Source: Bettongia penicillata ogilbyi
Lineage: Eukaryota; Chordata; Mammalia; Diprotodontia; Potoroidae
Reading direction: 5' to 3'
DNA length: 64,000 bases
Assembly: GCA_023548195.1 (NCBI GenBank)
Contig: JAJHZJ010000808.1
Location: 62,001 to 126,000, forward strand
Positions within the stretch are counted from its first letter, which is position 1. Each line of letters opens with the position of its first letter. The notes below the pieces were generated by a model, which made no database searches, was not told the origin of the DNA, and was given only the letters and a program-made list of their open reading frames with translations. The translations under genes and the position numbers were made by a program. Below are positions 11,317 through 21,737 of the stretch, in pieces.

Positions 11317-12554
11317 ATGCCCAGAAAAGGGAAGAAAAATAAGACTATAGAAAGGTACTTTGATGGGGTACAGATGTTCCTGCCTTTCAATTCTGATGAT
11401 GAGGAACAATTCTTACCATCAGGGAAAGACGTGGAGGTTGGGGCCTCTCTATCCCAGACATCTGAGGTGGATGTCTGGTGGGATCAGGCCATGGAAGAGC
11501 TCAAAAAGGATTTTGAAAATCAAGTTAGACAGGTGGAGGAAAAACTGGGAAGAGAAATGAGAGAGATTCAAGAAAAGCATGAAAAATGGGTCAATACCTT
11601 GGTAAAGGAGACCCAAAAAAATGCTGAAGAAAATAACACCTTGAAAAATAGGCTCACTCAATTGGCAAAAGAGGTTCAAAAAGCCAATGGGGAGAAGAAT
11701 GCTTTCAAAAGCAGAATTAGCCAAATGAAAAAAGAGGTTCAAAAGCTCACTGAAGATAATAGTTCTCTCAAAATTAGAATGGAATAGATGGAGTCTAATG
11801 ACTTTATGAGAACCCAAGAAATCACAAAACAAAGCCAAAAGAATGAAAAAATGGAAGAGAATGTGAAATATCTCATGGGAAAAACAACTGACCTGGAAAA
11901 TAGATCCAGGAGAGACAATTTAAAAATTATGGGACTGCCTGAAAGTCATGATCAAAAAAGGAGCCTAGACATCATCTTCCATGAAATTATCGAGGAAAAT
12001 TGCCCTCATATTCTACAACCAGAGGGCAAAATAAGTGTTGAAAGAATCCATCGATCACCGCCTGAAAGAGATCCAAAAAGAGAAACTCCTAGGAACATTG
12101 TGGCCAAATTCCAGAATTCCCAGGTCAAGGAGAAAATATTGCAAGCAGACAGAAACAATTCCAGTATTGTGCAAATACAATCAGGATAACACAAGATCTA
12201 GCAGCTTCTACATTAGGGGATCGAAGGGCGTAGAATAGGATATTCCATAAGTCAAAGGAACTAGGACTAAAATCAAGAATCACCTACCCAGCAAAACTGA
12301 GTATAATACTTCAGGGGAAAATATGGTCTTTCAATGAAACAGAGGACTTTCAAGCATTCTTGATGAAAAGACCAGAGCTGAAAAGAAAATTTGACTTTCA
12401 AATACCAGAATCAAGAGAAACATTAAAAGATAAACAGGGAGGAGAAGTCTTGAGGAACTCATTAAAGTTGAACTGCTTGCATGGAAAGATGTTATTTGTA
12501 ACTCATGACACCTTTTTCAGTATTAGGTTAGTTAAAGGGAATATATATATGTAG
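11317..12554 (+). pseudogene. HAL1 ORF1 (L1 ORF1p-like RNA-binding protein), broken
   Basis: ORF1p is a trimeric nucleic-acid chaperone that coats its own RNA. The start ATG at 11317 gives MPRKGKKNKTIERYFDG, a basic N-terminus. Residues about 65-190 form a long coiled coil rich in E, K, Q and L. An RRM-like part begins near residue 198 with RRDNLKIMGLPE, and a C-terminal domain includes ITYPAKLSIILQGKIW at about 12277-12325. Breaks: an in-frame TAG at 11785-11787, a frameshift between about 12150 and 12180, then TAG at 12231-12233. Without those breaks the frame would run to about 12554; the true stop may be earlier. Not functional as it stands. Confidence 0.85.
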
Positions 12555-12675
12555 ATGTATATAGGTTATGTATGTGTATATTTTATATGTGTAGGTATGT
12601 GTATGTACATATGCGTATGAGTGTATTTGTGTGTATTTATGTGTATGCATATACATACATGTATATATACACAGA
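12541..12675. repeat. TA/TG microsatellite within HAL1
   Basis: Alternating TATATG, TGTG and CATACATA units, imperfect. It lies immediately after the ORF1 remnant in the HAL1 3' region. Confidence 0.85.
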
Positions 12676-12898
12676 CAGAGGGCACAAAGTGAGCTGAATA
12701 TGAAGGAAGAATACATAAAAAATAAAATTTACTGTTGAATGGAATGTAAAGGGAGATGTAAAATGTAGTAATTTTGTCTCACATACAAGAGGGAAGAAAG
12801 AGCTTCTAAAATGGAGATTTAAACCAGGTAGATGAAAGGCAATTGAGCCTTAGTGTCATGGGATTTGACTTAAGGAGGGAATGACACACTTTCAATTG

Positions 12899-13466
12899 AA
12901 TATGGAAATCTATTTTACCCTGCAGGAAGGCAAAGGGAAAAGGGATAGGAGAGGGAAGATAATAGAAAGGACAGTAAATTGGGGAAGTGATAAGCAGAAG
13001 CAAACTCTATTGTGGGAGGACAGGCCAAGGGAGAGAATGGAATAAGTGAAGGGCAGGATAGGACAGAGGGAAATGTGGTCAGCCCTTTTTACAACATAAA
13101 TATTTATGGAAGTGTTTTGCATTGTTACACATGCATGACCTATACTGAATTGCTTGTTTTCTCAATGAGGGTGGGAGGGGAGGGAGGAGAGAATATGGAA
13201 TTCAAAGCTTTAGGAATGAATGTTATAATTTGTTTTAGCATGCCACTGGAAAGTAAGTTTACAGGCAATGGAGTATAGAAATCTATTTTGCCCTACAGGA
13301 AAATAGAGGGGAAGGGGGATGGGAAAAGGGTGAGTAATAGAAGGGAGGACAAACTGGAGGAATGGGTGGATAGGGTGCATACTGACCTGGGGTGAGGGGT
13401 GGGAAGAGATGGGGAGAAAATTTTGAATTCAAATTCTTGTGGAAGTGAATGTTAAGACTGAAAAAT
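12899..13466 (+). repeat. internal direct duplication in the HAL1 3' region
   Basis: Two related copies: one starting at about 12899 (AAATCTATTTTACCCTGCAG) and one at about 13279 (AAATCTATTTTGCCCTACAG), each followed by purine-rich DNA and ending in GGGTGGGA...GAATTCAAA...GAATGTTA (13166-13230 and 13391-13455). The second copy is shorter (about 195 bp against about 375 bp), so it lacks the middle. Confidence 0.7.
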
Positions 13467-13468
13467 AA

Positions 13469-13471
<3 letters not shown>

Positions 13472-13504
<33 letters not shown>
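13472..13504. repeat. (TA)n tract at HAL1 3' tail
   Basis: A near-perfect TA run directly after the HAL1 3' end, in the place of a poly(A) tail. It is followed by TA/CA-rich DNA up to the right target-site duplication. Confidence 0.9.
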
Positions 13505-13508
<4 letters not shown>

Positions 13509-13551
13509 ATACATGTATATGTATACATATTCTTTATATGCACACACATAT

Positions 13552-13561
13552 AAACACATTT
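13552..13561 (+). repeat. HAL1 target-site duplication AAACACATTT, right copy
   Basis: Identical to 11028-11037. The following bases GAAACAGGGGGATAC are the next L1 ORF2 codons, so deleting 11041-13551 plus one copy restores the L1. Confidence 0.82.
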
Positions 13562-14083
13562 GAAACAGGGGGATACACACAGGGTAAAGGTAAATGGTTG
13601 GAGCAGAACATGTGTTTCAGCTGATGTAAAAAAAGCATGGGTGGTGATCCTAATCTCAGATAAAGCAAAAACAGAAATAGATCTAATCAAAAGAGATAAG
13701 GAATGAAACTATATCCTGCTAAAAGTCACCATAGATAATGAAATAATATCACTACTAAACATATCTGTACCAAGTGGCATAGCATCTAAATTCTTAGAGT
13801 AGTTAAGGGAGTTATAGGAAGAAATAGACAGCAAAATTATACTAGTGGGAGGCCCCCTTCCCCTCTCTGAACTTGATAAATTTAACCTCAGAATAAGCAA
13901 GAGTGAAGTTAAGGAGGTGAATAGAACTCTGGGTAAGGTAAATATGATAGATCTCTGGAGAAAATTGAATGGGGGTAGAAAAGAATATACTTTTATTCTC
14001 AATGGTACATGACACCTATACAAAAATTGGCCATGTACTAGAGCATAAAAACTTCACAATCCAGTGCATAAAGGCAGAGATAG
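13552..14083 (+). mobile_element. L1 ORF2 endonuclease segment (right part of the split L1)
   Basis: The continuation of the L1 interrupted at 11040: GGGGGATACACACAGGGTAAAGG onward is the next part of the endonuclease frame, and 13690-14080 aligns with 370-535 and 960-1130 of the first L1. Similarity to the first copy stops at AGGCAGAGATAG (14083), which is followed by the 17-bp target duplication, with no 3' UTR and no A tail. Confidence 0.8.
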
Positions 14084-14100
14084 TCATAATTTTATCCCTT
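14084..14100 (+). repeat. 17-bp target-site duplication, right copy
   Basis: TCATAATTTTATCCCTT, one mismatch from 10196-10212. It marks the right border of the whole nested block. Confidence 0.75.
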
Positions 14101-14895
14101 AGGTGATCACTTAGATGAGGGCTAGACAAAATGGGATGAGCTGTCTCAGCAGTAATATGTTCTTCCTTTCTTGAAGCTTTAGGTAAAGGTTGAAGGATCA
14201 CTTAGGTGTGTTGTAGAGAAAAGTGTTTTTTGAGGCTGAGTTGAAGTAAACGATCTCTGAAGTCTCTTACAACTCAGAGATTTAGTGATATCTTTATCTA
14301 AGCTCTAAGACCCCATGTCACCATCAGTATCTCCCCAAATGAGCTTCTTCATCTTGCTTAGGTATATAAATCCTACATCATTCTGTGGCGTGCTATCAAA
14401 TTCTTGCTTCTGGGGATTCCCTAGCTTTGATTCATTGACAGAGTTTAGATAACAAAACCCTAGGACTGATAAAGAATTATTATTTTTACCCTGGGCTAGT
14501 ATTTGTTTCACCAAATTCTATGGGTCCTTAATAGCACCCTCATCTCCTTTTTGGAAGTATCTTTCCAGATTTCAAATTAGAAAAATAAATATGTGAGAGA
14601 TAATATCGAACCCTTCCTATTCTCTTGAAGAAATAAGGACAACGGCTCTATCTTGCTTGCATAAGGCAGTATCCCTTCCACAAACCCCAGTGTCCCTTAT
14701 GTGATGACTCCTTTTCTACCATGTTAGAGTTATGATTACACTTAACTAGATGGCCTCTGAAGTTCCCTTCTAACTCAGAGGTTCTGTGATCTATTTAAAT
14801 GACAGCACAGCTTCCTGCCATCTCTCACTAACCTCAACACTCAGAGTAAAGGGCAGGAGGAGTGCTTTCTCCATTTGTAATTTTAATTAATTAAT
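14101..14895. other. unique sequence with two SINE 3' remnants
   Basis: The phrases GATCTCTGAAGTCTCTTACAA near 14249 and GATGGCCTCTGAAGTTCCCTT near 14750 are the 3' ends of marsupial MIR-like SINEs in plus orientation (consensus: ...CCTCTGAGGTCCCTTCCAGCTCT). The rest, including 14310-14740, is not assigned and contains no gene. Confidence 0.5.
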
Positions 14896-14899
14896 TAAG

Positions 14900-15495
14900 T
14901 GATGCATTCATTCATATATTCAATGATCTTTGAGTTCTTACTATTTTCAAAACATGAGTACTAAAGGAGATACAAAGATAATTAATGCCTAGTCCCAGCC
15001 CTCAGGAAGTTTATAGTCTAGTGGAGGGATATTGGATTAGTACATGACCCATGTACTATATGAAAAATTGTACAATAAAATAACTATGTAGTTAAAACAT
15101 GCTTTATAATACACTACTGTAATTTATACAGTTAATATACTATACAATATATAGCTGAAATTTATATAGCTAACATACTATACAATGCAATAATTCTAAA
15201 ATACACGTAACAAGAGTGCAAAAACTTAAGACAGCTAATAAAGACCATGTGAGATCTAGGGAAGAAACACCATTTTCTTACTGGAGCATCTCTTAAGATT
15301 TTGTAGAGGAAGTAGCACTTCGGTGAGGTTTGAGTCACAAAGACAGACCATAAAAGAGGAAGGGGAAGCAGGTCAGTGTGACAAGAGTGTTGAGCACATT
15401 GAATTACGTTATGGGAGAAAGGGAAACAGGTAACCAGTTCGTGGAGGAGTTTAAATGTCAGAGGAAGGACTAGAATTCAGAGCAAAAACTGCTTG
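14900..15495 (-). mobile_element. L2 remnant, minus strand
   Basis: 14985-15020 reads GTCCCAGCCCTCAGGAAGTTTATAGTCTA (split here by the line of the consensus: CCCTCAAGGAGCTCACAGTCTA), the reverse complement of the L2 3' UTR. Degenerate L2 coding-strand antisense text follows to about 15490. A (TTAA)n-like stretch precedes it at 14881-14899. Confidence 0.6.
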
Positions 15496-15509
15496 AAAAT
15501 GCAGATGGC

Positions 15510-15535
15510 TTTTTTTTTTTTTTTTTTTTTTTTTT
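15510..15535. repeat. poly(T) tract
   Basis: An uninterrupted run of 26 T. It could be the tail of a lost minus-strand retroposon or a simple repeat. No element body is evident next to it. Confidence 0.9.
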
Positions 15536-15539
15536 GTAT

Positions 15540-16100
15540 CATTGTCAAGCATTGCAATGTGCTAGTTTACTTAGCTGGGCATTTTTCCTCTATCTGGGTG
15601 GAGCCTCAATAAATCAATACAGGGCACCTCCATTTAAAAATGATCTGAATAGATGAGGAAGCCCCTGAACCAGAGTAGTAAATGCCTAATGACTCTAATT
15701 AGCTGAAAGGCTGTCACTGAGCTCCGTCGGAAAACCCGAATTGACGGATCATGTTTATTCGTTTGTAGTCCAGGAGCTGTTCTGTAATTTCTTTCTTGGC
15801 TTAAATGATAAAGCTCTTCGGTTCACTAGCCTGACAATTGAATGCAAGGGAAATATTTGCTAAGGTATCTTTCCTTCATGCAAACTCTGTAAAAATACTT
15901 TCTTTCCAGTTGGAAATCCACAAATGCAGTGCTATGGGTGAGTCGGAGAGAATCCTAATTCGATCTGTAGTAAAAGAGGCAGATCCAAGCCTGTCACAGA
16001 CCGGAAGATGCTTATTGGAAAGCATTTACATATTAGTTGGCTCACAAATGGGCCTGTCTCATTCGCCAGCTTGTTGGGCAAACATTTTCAGGTAAGGAGG
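15540..16100 (+). other. CpG-retaining repeat-free segment, candidate conserved element
   Basis: Between 15720 and 16065 I count ten CpG dinucleotides, far more than the surrounding CpG-depleted DNA. No repeat family is recognisable. A homeobox-type TCTAATTAGCTG core lies near 15696. The segment sits between two L2 remnants and includes the candidate exon at 15910-16091. CpG retention without repeats suggests constraint or low methylation. Confidence 0.45.
15910..16091 (+). other. candidate exon (182 bp), product unknown
   Basis: A strong acceptor-like ACTTTCTTTCCAG ends at 15909, and a strong donor, CAG followed by GTAAGG, begins at 16092. The 182 bp between them are open in the frame that starts at ATG 15838; the first stop in that frame is the TAA of the donor itself at 16093-16095. 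The encoded 60 residues (LEIHKCSAMGESERI...) have no motif I recognise. It could be a coding or lncRNA exon, or chance. Confidence 0.3.
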
Positions 16101-16179
16101 GGATTTCTCCCTTGGAAGGACTGGAAGAATGCAGAATTAGAGAAGAGAAACAGCTTGACAATGTCTCTTTAGTTAGCCA

Positions 16180-16745
16180 ATTCAATTCGATTTAACAAAC
16201 ATTTATTAAGTGCCTCTGATATGTAAGACATCATGGTGAGCTCTGAGGATACAAAAATGAAAAATTACATAGCATCTGGGGGATACACAAGATATACACA
16301 CATATGTATATTCCAAGTAATTTGAAAAAGGAGAGAGGGTTAAACACTGGGAGGAAGGGCAGGATTGGGTAAGTTGTATGGAGGATATGCCAGCTTGGTT
16401 AAGATGCGCAGGAAGAAAAACAGATCCCTGAGAGGTAGAGGTAAAGAGGGAGATCTTTATTGGCCTAGAGCAAAGTTCATCAAAAGAAATGCAGAGAGTA
16501 AATGTATGACCAGGGAGAGGCTAAGCCAGTTTGGTTGGAGCATAGAATGGGGAGGGGAATAATGTGAAATAAGACTGAGAAAATAGGCTTCAACTAGATA
16601 GAGGAGTTAGTATTTTTTTATCTCAGAGGTAATAGGGAGTCAGCACTCAAGGTGTATGATCAGGGGAGTGATCAGATCTCCGTTTTAGAAAAAAAATTTG
16701 GAAGGCATGTGGAAGAATTAGACAGCAGAGATCCTGGATAAAACT
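16180..16745 (-). mobile_element. L2 remnant, minus strand
   Basis: 16200-16250 (ACATTTATTAAGTGCCTCTGA...) is the antisense L2 3' end, and 16625-16700 (AGAGGTAATAGGGAGTCAGC ... GGGGAGTGATCAGATC) is antisense to the L2 coding text seen on the plus strand at 60470-60560. The middle (16320-16620) is purine-rich and diverged. One element missing internal parts is the simplest reading. Confidence 0.68.
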
Positions 16746-17449
16746 GCTATACTATCTACCTTAAAAGGTTTTTGTAGGAACTAAATGCCATAAAGTCTGT
16801 ACTTTATTGTATGTCTTTATTGTACAAAGCCATCTCAGGGGTGCTTTCCTGTGTCATTTGGTATCGTTTAGTATAGTCAAGAGTCTGTACTTGACATATA
16901 TTAGCAGAAGAGAATGTTGAAAACAATAGCTTTCCTACTAAAGATCATGTCAAATTCTTGGATTAATCAAAATTTGACATCAGGCATGTTATGCTGCTTC
17001 AAAATTGTAGATTATTTTAGATGACTTTCTGCTATTCTGGTACTTCACAAAACTTAAACCTGAATGTGAGGTATTTGTGTTTGGGGGGGTAGGTGGGAAG
17101 AAAATGGAGTGTCAATTAAAAGGAAAGCAAGAGAGAGTTGTAAGTGAAAATCTTATTAAACTTAAACCTCCCCCCTACTCCAGCAACCTTAGTTTTATTT
17201 ATAACACTTTTGTTTTATCTCTGCAGTTAAAGAAACTTTTCACATACACACAGACACACAGACACGCACACACATGCTTATCTATTTATTCATTTATCTA
17301 TCTGATTATTTGTGAAAGTGTTGAGATAGGGCATTTCCCCTACGGAATACTTTGATTACAACCACAAATTTTGATTCTTTTATTTCATTATTAAAATTAT
17401 TAATTGTTTGCTGGATCACACTTTTACAAGTAGAAAAGACCTTAGAATG
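16746..17449. other. unique sequence with a short CA repeat
   Basis: No gene or interspersed repeat recognised. An imperfect CA-rich run lies at 17243-17279, with a short TTTATT/TATC run after it. Confidence 0.5.
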
Positions 17450-17590
17450 GTATAGTTTAATCCATTTTACAGATGAGGAAACTATATACCAGAGATGAAA
17501 TATCCATATTCAAATAGCTTAGTGTTACAGCTAAGATCTGAACCCAGATCCTCCAATACTAAATCAATTATTCTTTGACACACTCATCCA
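17450..17590 (-). repeat. MIR-type SINE, minus
   Basis: CCATTTTACAGATGAGGAAAC at about 17463 is the classical antisense MIR core. It is followed by a degenerate AGATCTGAACCCAGATC B-box counterpart near 17536. Confidence 0.8.
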
Positions 17591-18009
17591 TATTATTTTG
17601 TCACTGTCTGACTTCTTTCTTCAAATTCCTATTATAAAATTATATTTTATTATGTAATAGTCTTCAAACGCTATATTTCCTATTTCTGTTCTTCATTTGT
17701 TGATGAGATTTTTTTTATACTATAATACAAAGTCAATATGCATGCTCTTAACAATTAGAATTCAGGATTTATGAGATGTCTATATCAATTTTTAAATTAA
17801 AACTCTATTCAGGATCTTAATTTCTTTTTTGCTTATCTTTTAGATTTGTCCATATCCAGAAAGGGTAGGTTGAAGTCTCCAAAAGTTGTTTTATCATCAT
17901 TTTTTCTGTATATATTCTTTGAGTACTTCCATGCTATATGCCATCTGCTGCATATACATTTAATATTTATAGTTTTGTGATGTGTAATGGTGATGTATAA
18001 TGTAGTTTC

Positions 18010-18225
18010 CACACTTTTATAGGTTATGCAGTGGGTAGAAGTGCTGGATTTAAAGTTAAGAACTGAATTCCAATCCCATCTTAGACTCTTAGTAGCTATA
18101 TGAGCTTAGAAGAGTCACTTAACCTAGCAGCTAATTTTCTAAACTGTCAGATGGGAATAATGATAACACCTACTTCATAGGGTTATTGTGGGGATCAAAG
18201 GGCTCTATATCAGTGCCGGTTATTT
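18010..18225 (+). repeat. MIR-type SINE inserted in the minus-strand L1
   Basis: Core elements in order: GTGGGTAGAAGTGCTGGATTT near 18031 (5' part), degenerate B box CCAATCCCATC near 18070, the TGAGC...GTCACTTAACC core near 18100-18125, CTAAACTGTCAGATGGGAAT near 18140, and GGGTTATTGTGGGGATCAAA near 18180. The L1 text resumes at about 18230 (ATTTTTATTTTTGCC). Confidence 0.75.
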
Positions 18226-19454
18226 TTTTTAATCCTACCTATTTTTATTTTTGCCTTATTTAAGATGATGATAGCTACAACTTTGAATTCACCTGAGGCA
18301 TAGTAAGATCTACTCCAATCCCTCAATTCAACTCTGTATGAATCTTTATGCCTTAAATGTGCTTCTTATACATTATTGACCCTTATCTTTAAAGATCTAT
18401 TCTGAAAAACTGCCATTTTATGGGTGAGTTTATTTCATTCTTATTAATGGTTATGATTGCTATGCTTACTTTTCTCTCCATCATAACCTATTATAATGTT
18501 TTCTCTTTTAGCCTTCCACTTTTCCCTCCTTCTTTACAAGAAAACAAAATTAGAGAAATGATGGGAATAAAATCAATACTTGTGCTAACCTCTTTGATTC
18601 TAATACTTTTCCTCTCTGTTTTCAAATATTCCCAAATTCACTTTCTAGATTCAATCTCTCCCTCCTTTTAATGTTCTCTTCATAATCAACCCTCTGTAGC
18701 TGATGTTTGTTTTGCTAAGTTTGTGACTATTTTCACTTTAGTTCCATCCTCCTTCTTGACACTCTCCCTCACCCATTTCATTCTTTGTATTTTCTGTAAC
18801 CACTTTTTCATTTTCCTTATTGCATTTCTACAGTATACTTTCCCCTTGCTCCCAGTCTTCTTGCATCCAGCTAAAAGTGAAATTCAAGAGATACCCATTC
18901 ACCGTTTTCTCATGCTTATATATTTTTTCCTGAAGTACTTTAATTATGTGAAAAAGTAAATTATCCTCTCCTTCTTACATAGTTTATGTCTTATACTCTC
19001 CCCTTCTTTCTCTTTTAAAACAACAAAAACATATTCTCAGGTCCTGCATTTTTCTTTGTCCACTCTTTAACCCTTGAGTATGATAGGATTCTAGAGGAAT
19101 AGAATTTCTTCTTCCCTTTTAGCCAAGAAGCACTCGATCATTATTTAGACTTTCTAAGTTGCTAACATGTGTTCATCTTTCTGTGTTTCTCTTGTCTCAT
19201 ATTTTTATTTCAAAGATTCTCACCAATTATAGCTTCTGTTGTTGTTTTTAACAAGTATGCTTAGAAGTCACTGATTCTATTAAAGGTCCGTTTTCCTCCA
19301 TAAGTTTATGCTCGGCTTTGCAGCAAAAGTTACCATAAGCTGTAGGTATCTTTGATTTCCTTGTTATCTTCCTTTCTGGTATATATGTACAGTTTTGTGC
19401 ACATGTAGAAGATAGGATGGGTGAGACTGTGTGCTATTGAGACCTGATCTCTTT

Positions 19455-20165
19455 CTTTCAAGATATTTAAGTTTTTTTCTTTGACCTGGACACTCTGGAA
19501 TTTGGCAATCATATTTCTGAGTATGCTGTATTTGAAGTTCCAGATTTAATTTACTCTCTGGTTCCTCCAGTCCTGGACAACTTCCTTTTATGGCTTTTTC
19601 AAGTATGGTATGCAGGTTTTTTGTTTTACCATGAGTTTAAGGTAGCTCAATAATCTTGAATTTTCTCTCATCCTGTTTTCCATATCAGTTGTAGATACTT
19701 CACACCTTTTACTTTCTTTTTATTTTTTTAATTCATTCTAATACTTTTTTTTCTATCATTGAATCTTTGAGATCTTTGCTTGCTTCATTTTTTTTCCAGG
19801 CTCGCTCCTGTTGGTGGCCTTTCCAGCTTCCTGACTTAGCTCTTTGTTCTCCTGCCAAGTTTTTCTTCAGTAGCTCTAATTTGGTGCTTTATCTTACTTC
19901 CATTCTTTTTTCATTTCCTTTAGCAGACCTTATGCTTATCAGGCTATTCTATTCATTTCCTGAGATGTTACTTGTAATTAACATGAATTTCTTTTCATCT
20001 CCTGGAGTTTTTTTTCCCTTAGGTTTCTTTTAATTCATAATATTTCCCCACAATTAGCAGTTGTCTTCTATCCACTTGTTTATAGTTTTCCACTAGGAAT
20101 AGCTGGCAAAGTTCCTTGTCCTTTTCTCCGAATTTCTCTTGGCTCTTAATTCCTGGAATTGCTCT
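19455..20165 (-). pseudogene. decayed L1 ORF1, minus strand
   Basis: The C-terminal end of the RRM domain is readable (MIAKFQSVQVKEKNL, from 19512 downward on the minus strand). The region up to about 20160 is coiled-coil-like antisense sequence with many stops. RNA-binding ORF1p function is lost. Confidence 0.6.
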
Positions 20166-20679
20166 TCTTTTGATTCCTGAGTGAAGGACATGGTGTTTTA
20201 CTGGAATGCTACAAGTGCTTACAACTAACTTATAGCCCCTAACCTAACCTAAAGCAATGTGACCCAGAAAACCTGGCTGATACAGCTTCTTGGTCTGTCC
20301 TTTCTAGCAAACATTGTCTGGAACATTGAGGCACTAATAATCTTCCTGGATAGGAATGCTAGTTTGATACCTTTATTGCTGTGTCCAATCCTGCCATAGT
20401 TCTATGCAGGGTAGCCAAACTGGGATTTTGGTGGATTTGATGCTCTGCTTCTGCTGGTATTAATCCTGAGCTAGGGTACTGAGCCAGGGCCAAGACCTGC
20501 TCCCTCTTGCAGAATGAGGCTGTTCAACCAACTCCTACCTCTGCAACACAATACTAGAGAGAGATGCAGCAACAGTAATTATATTATCTGAATTGCTAAC
20601 CCGTTCCAAGGCCCAGGCTCTGCCACACTCCCCTGATACAGTTTTAGAATATTGATGCCTTTTACAGTCATTACCATAG

Positions 20680-20840
20680 GATACCAGAGCTAGAAGATTC
20701 CTTAGACATCATCTAATCAAATTCCAAGAGGAGGAAACTGATGACCACAAAGAAGAAATCTCTTGTTCAAGGTCACACAGGAAGTTAGAGCCAGGACTAA
20801 AAACTTTGCTTCCTGATACCATCAGTTCAGCATGGTTTAT
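20680..20840 (-). repeat. MIR-like marsupial SINE, minus
   Basis: The start GAGCTAGAAGATTCCTTAGAC matches the antisense 3' end of these SINEs (cf. plus copy end at 62240-62270). GAGGAAACTGATGACC and CAAGGTCACACAGGAAGTTAG follow in the right order. Confidence 0.82.
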
Positions 20841-21735
20841 TACCTTACCCATAATGTCAGGATGTCCAGTCTCTAGTAGTCCCTCACCAGTTCAGGGCTA
20901 TCCTGCCATGTTATATGTGAGAAGACCAATCTTTGGAACTTTATGTGTCAAGATTAGGAGCTGAGTTATCTTCACCGATTCTGAATTTCTTCTTTCTTTC
21001 TTTCTTTTTATTGTAATTAAAAATTAGCCTACGGAGAAATAGAAGAATTGCAGCTAATAGAAGAATTGATGTTTGGTCAATCTTTTTTGTATTGGTGGGT
21101 TTTAGGTTGTTAATGACAACTGAGTTATTCAAAGAAAGAAGAAAGAAAAAAGTTTAAATATGTCTATATACTCATCAGCAGATGTCATGCAAAAACCCCT
21201 CTATACATTTCTCTTCTTTTTTGCTTTCAAACAGAAAAGCAGCTTTTAGGAGTCAAAAGAGAAGCCTAGTACATTTGTAATGACATTTCTTCATTGCCTT
21301 CCACTGGGACACTGGAATATAAATATTATTTATTCATATCACTTGGGTACATTTGGGGAAAATGGGAGACCACTATAATTCTCAGAGATTTTTGCCAGGT
21401 TTTTGTAACTTAAATTTAAACACAAACGTATTTAATTATTTACCACTGGGGTTTCAACAGTAATATCTGCTTATATTGCAATCGTGGCGTGCACTCTAAG
21501 TTATAGCCTTGAAAGATGGACATGTGTCAAAAGGTTATGTGGCTTGTGCCATCATCAGCATAGATTTCCTTTCTTCTATTAAAATCTTTGGTTTTTTTCA
21601 TGATGAGTTTTTGCTGTATAGGAAAAATGAACTGAATACATGGAACTTCTGTCCTCCATACTCTGAAATTCCATCAATCTCTGCACATTAAAGTTGGAGT
21701 ATTTTAGTAGGGTGAGTTTTCTCAAGGAATGTTAG
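20841..21735. other. no recognisable feature apart from a short (CTTT)n
   Basis: A small CTTT/TTTC run at about 20990-21008. Otherwise unique AT-rich sequence. No gene or repeat supported. Confidence 0.5.
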
Positions 21736-21737
21736 GA

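Larger units (their letters stand above)
11041..13551 (+). mobile_element. HAL1 retrotransposon (half-LINE: ORF1 only), nearly full length
   Basis: A non-autonomous L1 derivative of about 2.5 kb. Parts in order: a 5' UTR like that of L1 (11041-11316, GAGTAGAAAGAC start), one ORF1 (11317 to about 12554, broken), TA/TG-rich DNA (12541-12675), a purine-rich 3' region with an internal duplication, and a 3' end (GGGTGGGAAGAGATGGGG...) closely resembling the L1 3' end at 33300-33360, followed by a TA microsatellite. There is no ORF2. It is flanked by the AAACACATTT duplication and lies inside an L1 endonuclease segment. HAL1 is an established mammalian family, mobilised by L1 enzymes. Confidence 0.85.
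17690..20640 (-). mobile_element. decayed L1, minus strand, from endonuclease to 5' UTR
   Basis: Read on the minus strand from right to left: 5' UTR-like DNA (20640-20170), ORF1 coiled coil (about 20160-19530), ORF1 RRM end (19510-19460, IAKFQSVQVKEK, matching the HAL1 ORF1 stretch IVAKFQNSQVKEK), a pyrimidine-rich inter-ORF region (19300-18420), then ORF2 endonuclease (18340-17800). Everything downstream in ORF2 is absent. A plus-strand SINE interrupts it at about 18010-18225. All frames are broken. Confidence 0.7.

Noticed and set aside
11449..11838. 129-codon minus-strand open frame
   Set aside because: It is the reverse strand of the HAL1 ORF1 coiled-coil region, so a shadow of that frame.
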